From Circinella minor (taxonomy: Eukaryota > Mucoromycota > Mucoromycetes > Mucorales > Lichtheimiaceae): a stretch of 13,923 nt of DNA. Each line of letters begins with the position of its first letter. The stretch's first letter is position 1. Positions 1 through 8,558 of the stretch are shown here, piece after piece. Position numbers and translations under genes: made by a program. Below the pieces are notes generated by a model. That model was not told the DNA's origin. It was given only the letters and a program-made list of their open reading frames with translations, and ran no database searches. The DNA is taken from NCBI GenBank assembly GCA_016758965.1, contig JAEPRB010000552.1, positions 1 through 13,923 on the forward strand, read 5' to 3'.

Positions 1-246
1 CAAGGCTGGCGATCCAACAAGGTAAGTACCAAGGTAAGTAGCAAGGCTGGCGATCCAACAAGGTAAGTACCAAGGTAAGTAACAAGGCTGGCGATCCAAC
101 AAGGTAAGTACCAAGGTAAGTAACAAGGCTGGCGATCCAACAAGGTAAGTACCAAGGTAAGTAACAAGGCTGGCGATCCAATAAGGTAAGTACCAAGGTA
201 AGTAGCAAGGCTGGCGATCCAATAAGGTAAGTAACAAGGTAAGTAA
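1..246. repeat. 41-bp tandem array, six copies, open at the left edge
   Basis: Six head-to-tail copies start at 1, 42, 83, 124, 165 and 206. Each unit is composite: a 17-mer caaggctggcgatccaa followed by two 12-mers of the type caaggtaagta(c/g/a). Copies differ at few sites. The last base is g in copies 1 and 5 and a in the others. Copies 5 and 6 read ccaataag instead of ccaacaag, and copy 6 has gtaac for gtacc, so divergence rises toward the right edge, where the array decays at about 247-258. The unit is not a multiple of three and one frame meets TAA within gtaagta, so it is not a coding repeat. The array starts at base 1, so its true length is unknown. Confidence 0.97.
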
Positions 247-258
247 CAAGGTAGGTGA

Positions 259-870
259 TTGAAAAAAAAATTAGAAAAAAAGTGATTGAAAGAGTGTGAG
301 TGAATGCGTGGAAGTAAGAAGTGGAAGCAAATGGGTGAATGGAAATGTAGGAGTAAAAGTGAATAGGTACGAGTGAATGGAAGCTAATAGGTGTAATTGA
401 ATGAGTGAAAATGGGTACAAGTGAATGAATGAAGGTGAATAGGCGAAGGTGAATGCTTGTAAGGAAATGCTTGTGATTGAGTGGAAGCTACGTGCTGTGA
501 ACGAATGAGTGTGTGTGAATATGCCAAAGTGGAGTAGTGGAAGCGAATGAGTAAATGAAAATGGAAAGTGTATGCGAATGAGTGTAAATAAAATAATGTT
601 AGTGAATGGGAATAAGTGAAGGAGTGAAAGAGGATGCGAATAAGTGAAAATGTGGAAGCGAATGGATGGAAGTGAGAGAGTGTAGTGTAGGAGTGTGATT
701 GAGTTGTATAAATGAATGTGCGGAAATGAGGGCGTGTGAGTGAATAGGTGGAAGCAAAGGGGTGTGAGTGAATGGGTGGAAGTGAAGGAGTTGAGGGCGA
801 ATGAATGTAAGCAGATGTGTGGAAGTAAAAGAGTGTGAATGAATGTGGGGAAAGGAAGGGGTGTGTGGAT
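259..870. repeat. degenerate GTGAATG / GAGTGGAAG repeat field
   Basis: About 600 bp is built from variants of gtgaatg, gaatgagtg, gtggaagc and gtgtgagtg in the plus orientation with an irregular spacing of roughly 10-13 bases. The plus strand is nearly free of C, so there is strong strand asymmetry. An open frame on the minus strand here is only the translation of these repeats (His/Ser/Thr/Pro/Phe-rich) and I do not call it a gene. It abuts the 41-bp array and ends near 870, where ordinary mixed sequence begins. It resembles a decayed minisatellite. Confidence 0.85.
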
Positions 871-1047
871 GTGCTTTCTTCTGTTTGTTGGTATCTGTTC
901 GTCTTAGAATGGCGATACCAGTTTTAGTCCAAAAGGTTGTTACTGTAGTTAATAACCGAGTCATAGTAGTTGTAACGAGCTTTTATGGCGATATTTATTC
1001 TTTTCTTTTCTTTTCTTTTTTATATGTATTGTATATATATATTAAAG
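871..1047. other. transition region, no gene supported
   Basis: Ordinary sequence resumes after the repeat field. A short plus-strand open stretch from an ATG at 909 gives a hydrophobic, valine-rich peptide (MAIPVLVQKVVTVV...), and the minus strand is open over the same bases. The plus frame runs into pyrimidine-rich and TA-rich low complexity at about 1000-1045. No family motif, promoter or RNA gene could be recognised. Confidence 0.4.
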
Positions 1048-1048
1048 A

Positions 1049-1385
1049 AACAACTTTATTGTGGATCGAGGTAAGACAAAATAATTTTATGATTAAGATA
1101 ATTTACGTAGTGACGTTTGGATGAACAAAGTTTCATTTTTTATATGCCTGTATATTTATTTTTCACTCTATTCTTTACTTTCTATTACAGTAGTTGAAGA
1201 AACAAGGTACCTTGATTATATGGATGGTAGAATGGTTTACTTATTTTATTTTACTTGTATAATATTTAGATTTGATTAGAAAACTGTATTTGGTTGGGGG
1301 TAAAGACAAGGGCATTTTATACGGCAAACAACTGGAGGGCAAGCAATACAGTTTTCCACGATTCGACGATTGCGATATAATTTAA
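1049..1385 (+). pseudogene. orphan spliced fragment, unknown protein (3' end of a gene or remnant)
   Basis: Three blocks on the plus strand join into one open frame if two introns are removed. These are 1071-1190 (GTAAGA...TTACAG, 120 bp) and 1227-1269 (GTAGAA...TTTAG, 43 bp). The joined product reads VEETRYLDYMDDLIRKLYLV, then a Gly/Lys-rich stretch and ...YSFPRFDDCDII, stopping at 1383-1385. Codon use and composition look protein-like, unlike the low-complexity surroundings. No start codon is visible: the frame meets a TAA at 1043-1045, and an upstream exon in the repeat field could not be found. I do not recognise the family. It may be the 3' end of a live gene whose 5' part was destroyed or overrun by repeats, or a decayed copy. 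The second intron is unusually short, which lowers confidence. Confidence 0.3.
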
Positions 1386-1537
1386 TTGGTGACATGATAA
1401 TGATAATATTACAAAATTAAGGAATAATTTATATCGTGTTGCTATATACCATTAATCTTTATATAATTAATTTGCATAGTAGATATAATCAAGTTGACTC
1501 AAAAAACAAGCTGGTACGCATCGTTTCCAAATGATGA

Positions 1538-1920
1538 GGGAAGTCTGAAAGAGTGAAGAATAAAAAGGTAATAGTTATTTTGTCGTTCCTACTTTGAAAT
1601 TTACTTTAATGATATGATGATTATAAAACAAGTTGATTGTTAATAGTTTTCTTTCTTAGACATGTTATATATCAACGAAGAAAAGTCTCGAAAGAATGGC
1701 ACAACATGATACGTTATTACGCAACCAAGAATACGGAAAGCTTATTTTTTTTGAAAGTGTTTTGTACGCAATAAATCAAAAAGCAATCGAAACATTTATT
1801 GGTGAAGAAGACGAACTTTTGATGAAAACGAATCATTCTTTTCATGGATACGTAAACTACATTTATTAATAAACCAAGACGATGACGGCCTATACATATG
1901 TTCATTAATGCGGATGATAC
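1538..1920 (+). pseudogene. second orphan exon fragment, probably frameshifted, unknown protein
   Basis: A plausible intron, 1568-1659 (GTAATA...TTTCTTAG), is followed by an open frame running through an ATG at 1696 to a TAA just after YVNYIY. It contains QEYGKLIFFESVLYAI and ETFIGEEDE. Overlapping its end in another frame is a second protein-like stretch, ESFFSWIRKLHLLINQDDDG, ending near 1920. Switching frame around 1815-1830 would give one continuous domain-like sequence, so a frameshift is suspected. The second part resembles the fragment upstream at 1270-1330 (IRKL-[HY]-L...D-x-[DG]-G). The family is unrecognised. It could instead be a real short exon of a gene with unusual splicing. No promoter or complete start was found. 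Confidence 0.25.
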
Positions 1921-2919
1921 TACTTTTTTAATACGTATTTTTTTCTTATGAATAAAAATACTTGTTAAAACTTTTCAATAAACTATCTGACATCACGGAT
2001 GTCTTTTCTTGAAAATCCAATTTTTTTTTTTTTTATTATCAAAAATAAATTAAAATCATAAAATACGTTTTTTTTTATACTGTGGTTCAGAAGGTTGTTT
2101 TAAATGAATTGTTACTACTGTATTTCTCATAATTTTCTGTTCTTCTACGAGGTACTCTATAAAATTCTTTGTCTCCTGTCCCTATTACGTATATATATTT
2201 TTTTTTTCAATTACGTACCACATTTTTTTTTTCGTATATATTTATATGATGTACGTACCAATAATGTATCGCAATAAAACTGACCGTAATGTTACGTAGT
2301 CAACTACAGTCTTCTATTCTAATAAACATAAAAAGAATTTTAGTCTCAACTTATTATTTTTATACAGGATAACCTAATTATATATTTCATCTTATACAAT
2401 ACGTATGTGTTCTGTTGCTACCCAACTTTTTTTCAAATCAAAACGGTAGGTACGAAAGTACTAATTTATGGATAGTACACTTAATTATAATCAGAAAGAT
2501 CACTGTTTATTTTACTGGATATATATACGTATATATTAAAATAAACATTTATTAACCATTAAAAAATAATCGTTCAATAAATTGATAAAGGAGAATCTAT
2601 TTTAAGTTGAAAGCAATAATTTTGTGTCATGTAAAAAAATAAAATAAAAAATAGTAAAGGTTTAAGATGAAGATTTATAGTCCAATGCGTTCCTTAATCA
2701 CCATGACAACAATTTCATACTCATATATTTTATTTTGAATCATCATTTTTTTTTTTTTTATGTGTATTCATAATATCATGATCCATAAAAAAAAAGGTCA
2801 GTGAGTATGTTATAAATGGGATCATGCTCAGCGTGTAGTACATTTATAATATGTAAGTATTATAATTAGTAAATCAAAATAAGTATGAATACGTATAAAT
2901 AATAATTTTTTTATTTTAT
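1921..2919. other. AT-rich intergenic stretch without a visible gene
   Basis: About 1 kb has no open frame of protein-like composition on either strand, no tRNA-like sequence and no repeat array. It holds T and A homopolymers (for example about 2022-2034 and 2748-2760), scattered TACGTA/ACGTAC palindromes, and on the right the likely 3' UTR and poly(A) signal of the minus-strand hydrolase gene. Confidence 0.6.
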
Positions 2920-2926
2920 TTATTTA
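2912..2926 (-). promoter_or_regulatory. candidate poly(A) signal overlapping the hydrolase stop
   Basis: Read on the minus strand, the stop codon lies within a tandem TAAA run that includes AATAAA (plus-strand TTTATT at 2915-2920), followed by A-rich sequence. This is a reasonable polyadenylation signal just after the coding sequence. Such A/T runs are common here, so the call rests mainly on position. Confidence 0.35.
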
Positions 2927-4753
2927 TTTTTAAAAAAAAAAGCGATTGCTTCATCATCATGGTTCATCGTACTACTTGTTGATGTCTTGTAAAATTGTTG
3001 AATATCCGATAGAATAAGTTGAAGCCATTGGGGTCGTACAAGATATTCGGCATGATTTAATTTTGACATCATTGTTGGCTTCATTCCATATTTGTTCAAA
3101 TATTTTGCAATTTGTTTTGAATTAATAATCACATCATTTTCAGAAAGATATATTTTCATATGATTAAATAAGGTTAATTTTTTTGAATCGACAGGGTGTT
3201 TATCCATTGATCTTGTTGTTGAAGTAAATGGAGAAAAAGAAAATGATGAAAGTAAGGTTGGATCTGTTGTAGTAGGTACAATATCATGAATGAAAAAATT
3301 GTTGAGATACCAATGAAAATGTCGATTAAAATAATAATTTATATGTAATTCTCGAGATGCAAAATAGTGAATCAAATACTATATAAATAGATACGTCGTA
3401 GGGTATATAAATTAAAAATGATGTGTTTTTTGATGACTTCTCAACACCTTTTCTCAAAACTATATATATATATATATATATTACTTACCTCTGCAAAATT
3501 ACTAGGAATTCGATGAAGCATATTATAAGCAGTATCATGATAATTTAATAAAAAACAAACTGGATCAATAAGTACAAGTCCTGATATACGATTCATTGCA
3601 TACGTTGCCATCCATCCAGCCACAACAGTTCCTAAAGAATGTCCTACAATAATAGCTTTGTCAAATCCATGTGTATCTAACATTGTTTGAATTTCCATTA
3701 CTGTTTCTTTAGGTGTTGGTACCTATAATAATTATTATTATTATTATTGTAAAACAAAATGAGTTTCTAAAATAATAATGATGTAGGAAAACTTTTTCTT
3801 CTACGTAATACATACATGTTCTACCAAACGAGTTGAAACATAAGGTAGTTCAATACAAAATAGAGGACATTCAAGGGTAGTCATACGACGAATAAAATCC
3901 ATATATAAATGAAGACCGGTACCAATACCATGTATAAAGATAATAGGTGTAGTAGTTGATGTTGAAGTTGTTCTTCCTTTACGATACCAATAGGTAAGAT
4001 GTTGATGATGATGATTCTCCTTATCATTTAATGTGAATGATTGTTGTTTTTTTAACCACCAAGAATAATAATAATCATGTGTTCTTTTTTTAAAAATATA
4101 AAAAAAGTATCCCCATCGAACACCTGGTTTGTTATGATCAACACCATATTTACGAAATTGACCAAACCGTTCAAGAAAGAGATAATCAAAAATATGTGTA
4201 AATATAAAATTAATAATATAAAATAGAAGAGGTCGATGGATATATTCAAAATGATCCATGGTAGGTCGAATACATTGAACATGTGAATTGTAACCTGTTG
4301 GAAATTGAATATTAAATGTTGTTTCCATATGATAAATCATTCCATTTAATTCATTTTCAAAAGATGGATTCTTTTGTACAATTTTTAAATCATCACCCCA
4401 GAATACCCAAGAAAGACTATGGATACGTAATAATAATTTATTAGTTATTAATACGTACTTTGAATTAATAATAATATATATATATATACTTACAAGAAAG
4501 CAAGATTATCTCTATAAATTTCATTCAATTTTGGATGTTCACGTTGTGCACTATTTGAAATATAAAACCATCCAGTTATCCAATCCTGAAAGTTTTCTAC
4601 ATGAATTGTATCAAGACAATTCCAATAGAGTTTCCATCGTTGTTCAAAAGTGGGTAATGAATGTGGTTTTAAAGGTTGTCGTAATCGAATCCATGTTTTT
4701 CGAATATATAACCAAAAGGCAAATTCCAATAGAAACCAAACAAGTAAAAACAT
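2920..4753 (-). CDS. membrane-anchored alpha/beta hydrolase, 4 exons, 517 aa
   Basis: Exons on the minus strand are 4753-4494, 4416-3816, 3722-3489 and 3378-2920; the introns of 77, 93 and 110 bp are all GT-AG and phase-consistent. The start at 4753 gives MFLLVWFLLEFAFWLYIRK, a hydrophobic N-terminal anchor followed by basic residues. The frame stays open further upstream, but only as Phe-rich low complexity. Alpha/beta-hydrolase hallmarks follow in order: FIHGIG (about 247-252, oxyanion-hole HG), VGHSLG with the nucleophile Ser316, a strand-like GLVLIDPV, an acid candidate Asp447 in LSENDVII, and a His candidate, His474, in LNHAEYL. A large segment between 366 and about 440 would form the lid, with a Ser/Thr-rich loop near 400-422. 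The substrate cannot be read from sequence; a lipid or ester hydrolase at an endomembrane is inferred from the anchor. Its start lies 366 bp from the EXO84 stop, in the same direction. The fold call is firm and the function is open. Confidence 0.9.
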
Positions 4754-5077
4754 AATTATAATTATAATAACTTGGGTATGTTGGGTTACACGTCCACTTG
4801 ATATGGTATTATAATAATTTCTTTTTATATATCTTGACTTATTAAAAAAAAAAAAAAAAGACAGAAAATTTGAGAGAATATATAAAATTGTATAATCTGA
4901 TAAGAATGAAAAAAAAAAAAAAGCTAAAAAGGAGAATTTAATATAATAAAGGGAGAAAGGGAAAGGGTTAAAGAAGAAGAATAATTCTTTGATCAGAATT
5001 ATACTCATCGGCATGAAAAAAAAACAACAACCAGGATTTGTTTTTTTGTGCCGCAGGATCACTTTTTTCACTCCTCT

Positions 5078-5108
<31 letters not shown>

Positions 5109-5119
5109 TGATATAAATT
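4754..5119. other. intergenic: hydrolase promoter and EXO84 3' end
   Basis: This gap between two same-strand genes has A runs at about 4844-4859 and 4911-4922 and a 28-base T run at 5082-5109, which is an A run on the coding strand starting 10 bases after the EXO84 stop. An open minus-strand frame across it encodes only Phe-rich low complexity continuous with the hydrolase start. I treat it as 5' UTR/promoter, not protein. Confidence 0.6.
5082..5109. repeat. 28-base T run, A-tract on the EXO84 strand after the stop
   Basis: Uninterrupted T from 5082 to 5109. On the EXO84 coding strand it is A28, beginning 10 bases past the stop codon. Confidence 0.95.
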
Positions 5120-8100
5120 TTAATTGCTTAAACCTCTAAGTCTTGCACGCAATGAGTCCAGCTCGGGTATGGGACGATCAAAATGACGCTAGAAATTATA
5201 AATTTGATAAATTAAATATATATTTTTTCTCGTCATTCACCTTGATTATTTACTCTAAAAAAAAAAAAAGTGTTTTCATATACACTTACGTTAAGTTGTG
5301 AAGATACTCGAGGTACCACATTATCCAACACAAATCCAATATTCATTTGAGCAATTGAACGCTAAATGTTTTTATTTTTTTTAATATCATGATTAGATGG
5401 AATGATAAAGTTATTATTTTTTTTTTTTTTGATAAATAATCAAAACTTAGTGGTTATATTTTACCTGACCATTGGATTGATCTACCATAGCACGAAGATA
5501 ATTTTCAGTTACTCGAGATATACTACGAACAACTGTTTCATATAACTACATAGATATATATATAATAAATCAATAATAAAGTCCTCTTTTCTATTAATAA
5601 TAAACTAACCTGTAATTTTGCAATTAAACAAATATCATTCACAAATTTAACCAACATATTATAAAAAGTAACCACACTTGAAGTTACACGAACATCAGCA
5701 CCTATGCACAAAAAAAAAAAAACTCTTTTTATCAATTCCATCCTTCTCCTATTTATGTCGTCGTATAAAAAAAAAAAAAAAAAAAAAAAAACTTTACCCA
5801 AATTTTGGCTTGATACAATATTAAAATTATCTGTTGAAACGAACTTTTCCACTTTTTCCACACATCTTTTTTCATAAGCTAATATTGTTTCACGTACATT
5901 TTCCAAAAAAAAGTCTTCTAATAAAAACTTTAAATCCAGACCTACTTTTCGAAGCTAAAAAAAAAAAAAAAACCCCCATTGTTTGTTAATTAAAAAAAAA
6001 CAAATGGCTCCCCCCTCTATTCTTGATCATGATAATGACAAGATACATACAATGGAACATTGATCTAATGTTGATTTAAAACAATCTGCAATAATTTGAC
6101 AATTCAATTGACTATGATTAAATACTTGACGTTTATAAATATCTGCATAAATTTCTGTTTGTTCTCGAACCCAAGTAATAAATCGAGATGCCATTTCATT
6201 TTGTTTAAATGAATCTCGATACCATTCACATGTATTTCGTACAAGTGTAAATACGACCAATGCTAATTCATTAATATAGGTCGTACTATCACCTTCGAAT
6301 GTCAATTGTCTATATATTTATATAAGTAATTAATTTGTGTAACCCATTCAAAGAAGCATTATTATTAAACAAAAACAAACCTTATCCGTTTTTTAATAAT
6401 CAATGATCTTGTATTTAAAAATACTTCTCGTGCCTATATAAAATATATAATTATGTGAGAAAAAAAAAAGGGTGGGGGGGAGGGGAGGAAAGGAGAAATA
6501 ACTTGTAAGAAAATATTACCTCTTCTCCTTTGCCTAAACGTAATAACCAATTAACAAGTCGTTGAAATTGAAGTTTTGTTAAAAGAATATTACTTAAATC
6601 ATGACTTATAATTAAAGACAATGATTCAGTATATTTTTCAATTTGACGTGTACTTTCTTTTAAAAGAGGTGTATCTTTTTTATATGAAATTAAAACATGA
6701 CGCGCTAATAATAATAATAATAATAATAAATTAGTATGAAGCGAATTATAGGAATCATTGTTTTTTTTATTTTTTTACCTTGTTCAATATCTTTTACAGC
6801 ATTTTCAAATTGTCTTAAAGCAATAGCTACTTCAAGTTCATCAGGTAAACTTTTTAACCATTTTTGATCCGAAGGATTAATTTCTGTATCATTTCCATCT
6901 TTTCCATGATTTCTTGTATCAGGTGAACCATTATCCTAAATTATCAATTATTATTATTATTTGTAAGAAAAAAAAAAACTATCAACAATTTAAATACCTT
7001 TCCATTTTTCATATAACCTACTAAATAAATATATTTAAAAACGTTAACTCACCCAAGAAAAAATAAAATAAATAAAAAAAACATAATACAAGGGATCACT
7101 TACATGAATTAGGTTGATCATCTTGTCTATCATCATTTTCATCCATAGTACGTCGATAAGCATGTAAAAGAGCATATTTTTCTTCTTGTTTTTCAGATCG
7201 AAATATAAAAGTATTTGGATAAACTGAAATCTTGATAGCATTTGTTAAACCTTTTTTTAAAAAAAAGGTATGTGATTTAGTTTTTTAATCAAATAAAAAA
7301 GATTATTATATAAAAATGATTTAGAATAGGAATACATTTTTAATACCTTGAGAATCTTTAAGATCAATAATACTTGCATCTTCTAAACTCCAACAAAAAT
7401 CAGCAACTAATTTATATCTTGAAGTAGCTGATCTTTTTTTACGTGAAGCAATTAATAAACAATCATTCAGTAAAAATATATGAATAGCTACACGTGGTTG
7501 TAAAGTTTTTGGATTAATATCCATAAAATTAACACATTCTCGAATAATATGTCGACCTGGTGTATAAGTAACGAATCTCTAATTAGAAGAAGAAAAAAAA
7601 AGAAGTTAGATATATCTTTTTCTTTCTTTATCTTTTTATATAAATATATATATATATATATATATACCTGTGATCCTTCTACATTATCCCATAATGCAGA
7701 TATTTGAGCTCTATAAATACTTTGTAAATCTGTATTCATAATATCTGTATGTTTTCTTTGTGGTAAAACTGCTTTATTTAATCCAAGACTTTCTAAAATA
7801 TTAGGTGAAGAGGGGGGGAGTTAAAAAAAATTGCATAAATTAGGGGGGGGGAGGGGTTTATATATATATTTTACCTGTAGGTTTAGTATCTTCTGAAGGA
7901 TTTGTTTCTTCAACAAAACCTTCCCAAATACTTTTTAATTCATTAATATAACCTTTTAAACGAAAAACATCACCATCCAAATTGGATACTTCTTTTGAAA
8001 TCGTAACAAATTCTGTATAATTACGATAAACGTTACGTTGTAAATCTCCTCCTACCACTTGTTTTGCTTCAACAAGTGATTTATGAAAAGAACGAATTCC

Positions 8101-8558
8101 TTCTTCATTTGTATCTGATAAAGAACGTGTTACATCTATATAAAATATATTTTATATATATATTAAAGAACTTGCTCTCTTTTTTTTTTTTTTGCTAACC
8201 ACCTCTCCCCCCTCCCCACAAATAAACTTTTTTTTTTTTTTTTTTTTTTACATTCTTCAGGTTTCATACTATCATCAGCAAAACGATGAAGATCAAGTAC
8301 AACAGGTGCATTAGCTAAAGGTAAATTGCCTTGACCACGAACTGTTCCATTCGTAGTAGTAGTAGTATTATTATTATTATTATTTGACGCCATTTTATGT
8401 CTACTTGAATAGGATGATGGTGAACTACTACTCGTAGTAGTTCCTTTTGTATTATGACTACTACTACCCGATTTAGAACCATGACGATCTTTTTCTTTTT
8501 TTCGAAATACGTCAGCACCACTTGTAGCTTTCTTTTTTAAAGCACTGGAAGGTATCAT
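5120..8558 (-). CDS. EXO84: exocyst complex subunit Exo84, 15 exons, 739 aa
   Basis: Exo84 is a subunit of the octameric exocyst that tethers secretory vesicles at the plasma membrane. Minus-strand exons: 8558-8252, 8135-7875, 7792-7668, 7578-7347, 7250-7104, 7020-6998, 6935-6779, 6704-6520, 6433-6381, 6309-6051, 5954-5798, 5701-5610, 5545-5465, 5361-5290, 5188-5120. All 14 introns (62-116 bp) are GT-AG and every phase closes. Residues 1-80 are Ser/Asn/Thr-rich and disordered. Residues 95-175 carry the conserved helical/coiled-coil start (MKPEEYVTRSLSDTNEEGIR, YTEFVTISKEVSNLDGDV). Residues about 232-345 form the PH-like domain (RFVTYTPGRHIIRECVNF, HIFLLNDCLLIASRKK, FIFRSEKQEEKYALLHAYRR). Residues about 385-739 are the C-terminal helical repeats of the CATCHR-type fold (SLPDELEVAIALRQFENAV, RSIAQMNIGFVLDNVVPRVS). 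The length matches fungal and animal Exo84. Asn/Thr triplet runs in exon 1 and homopolymers in introns are the oddities. Confidence 0.95.
6470..6485 (+). other. G-quadruplex-forming motif in EXO84 intron 8
   Basis: GGG-T-GGGGGGG-A-GGGG satisfies the four-G3-run rule (the seven-G run can be split GGG-G-GGG). It is on the plus strand, i.e. the template strand of EXO84, inside intron 6434-6519. Whether it folds cannot be told from sequence. Confidence 0.5.
6705..6730 (-). repeat. (TTA)n microsatellite at an EXO84 3' splice site
   Basis: About eight TTA units on the coding strand run directly into the TTAG acceptor of the intron 6705-6778, taking the place of a normal polypyrimidine tract. Confidence 0.8.
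7637..7666. repeat. (TA)n tract at an EXO84 5' splice site
   Basis: An alternating TA run of about 27 bases immediately follows the GT donor of the intron 7579-7667. Similar TA tracts lie beside the donors at 3488, 4493 and 7874. Confidence 0.8.

Noticed and set aside
1..246. Possible centromere element because of the 41-bp unit length
   Set aside because: Mucor centromeres are reported, as I recall, to share a motif of about this length, but that one is AT-rich and not a tandem array; here only the length agrees.
1..246. CRISPR array
   Set aside because: The units are contiguous with no unique spacers, and the genome is eukaryotic.
599..964. Minus-strand 121-codon open frame (His/Ser/Thr/Pro/Phe-rich)
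   Set aside because: It is only the translation of the degenerate GTGAATG repeat field; composition is set by the repeat and no domain is present.
880..1000. Repeated atggcgata words (909 and 985) considered as target-site duplication of a mobile element
   Set aside because: They are only 9 bp, lie 76 bp apart, and lack inverted ends or a coding element between them.
1355..1380. TTCGA sequence considered as a tRNA T-loop
   Set aside because: No matching stems, anticodon arm or A/B box spacing could be drawn around it.
1717..1905. Minus-strand 62-codon open frame
   Set aside because: The plus strand over the same bases is more protein-like; this is an antisense shadow.
4754..5071. N-terminal extension of the hydrolase to an ATG at 5071
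   Set aside because: The extra residues are Phe- and Ile-rich translation of A/T homopolymers; the ATG at 4753 gives a clean membrane anchor.
8163..8251. Readthrough of EXO84 exon 1 into a Lys-rich tail
   Set aside because: That is intron sequence starting with GT plus an A run; splicing at 8252/8135 joins into the conserved EEYVTRSLSDTNEEG segment.
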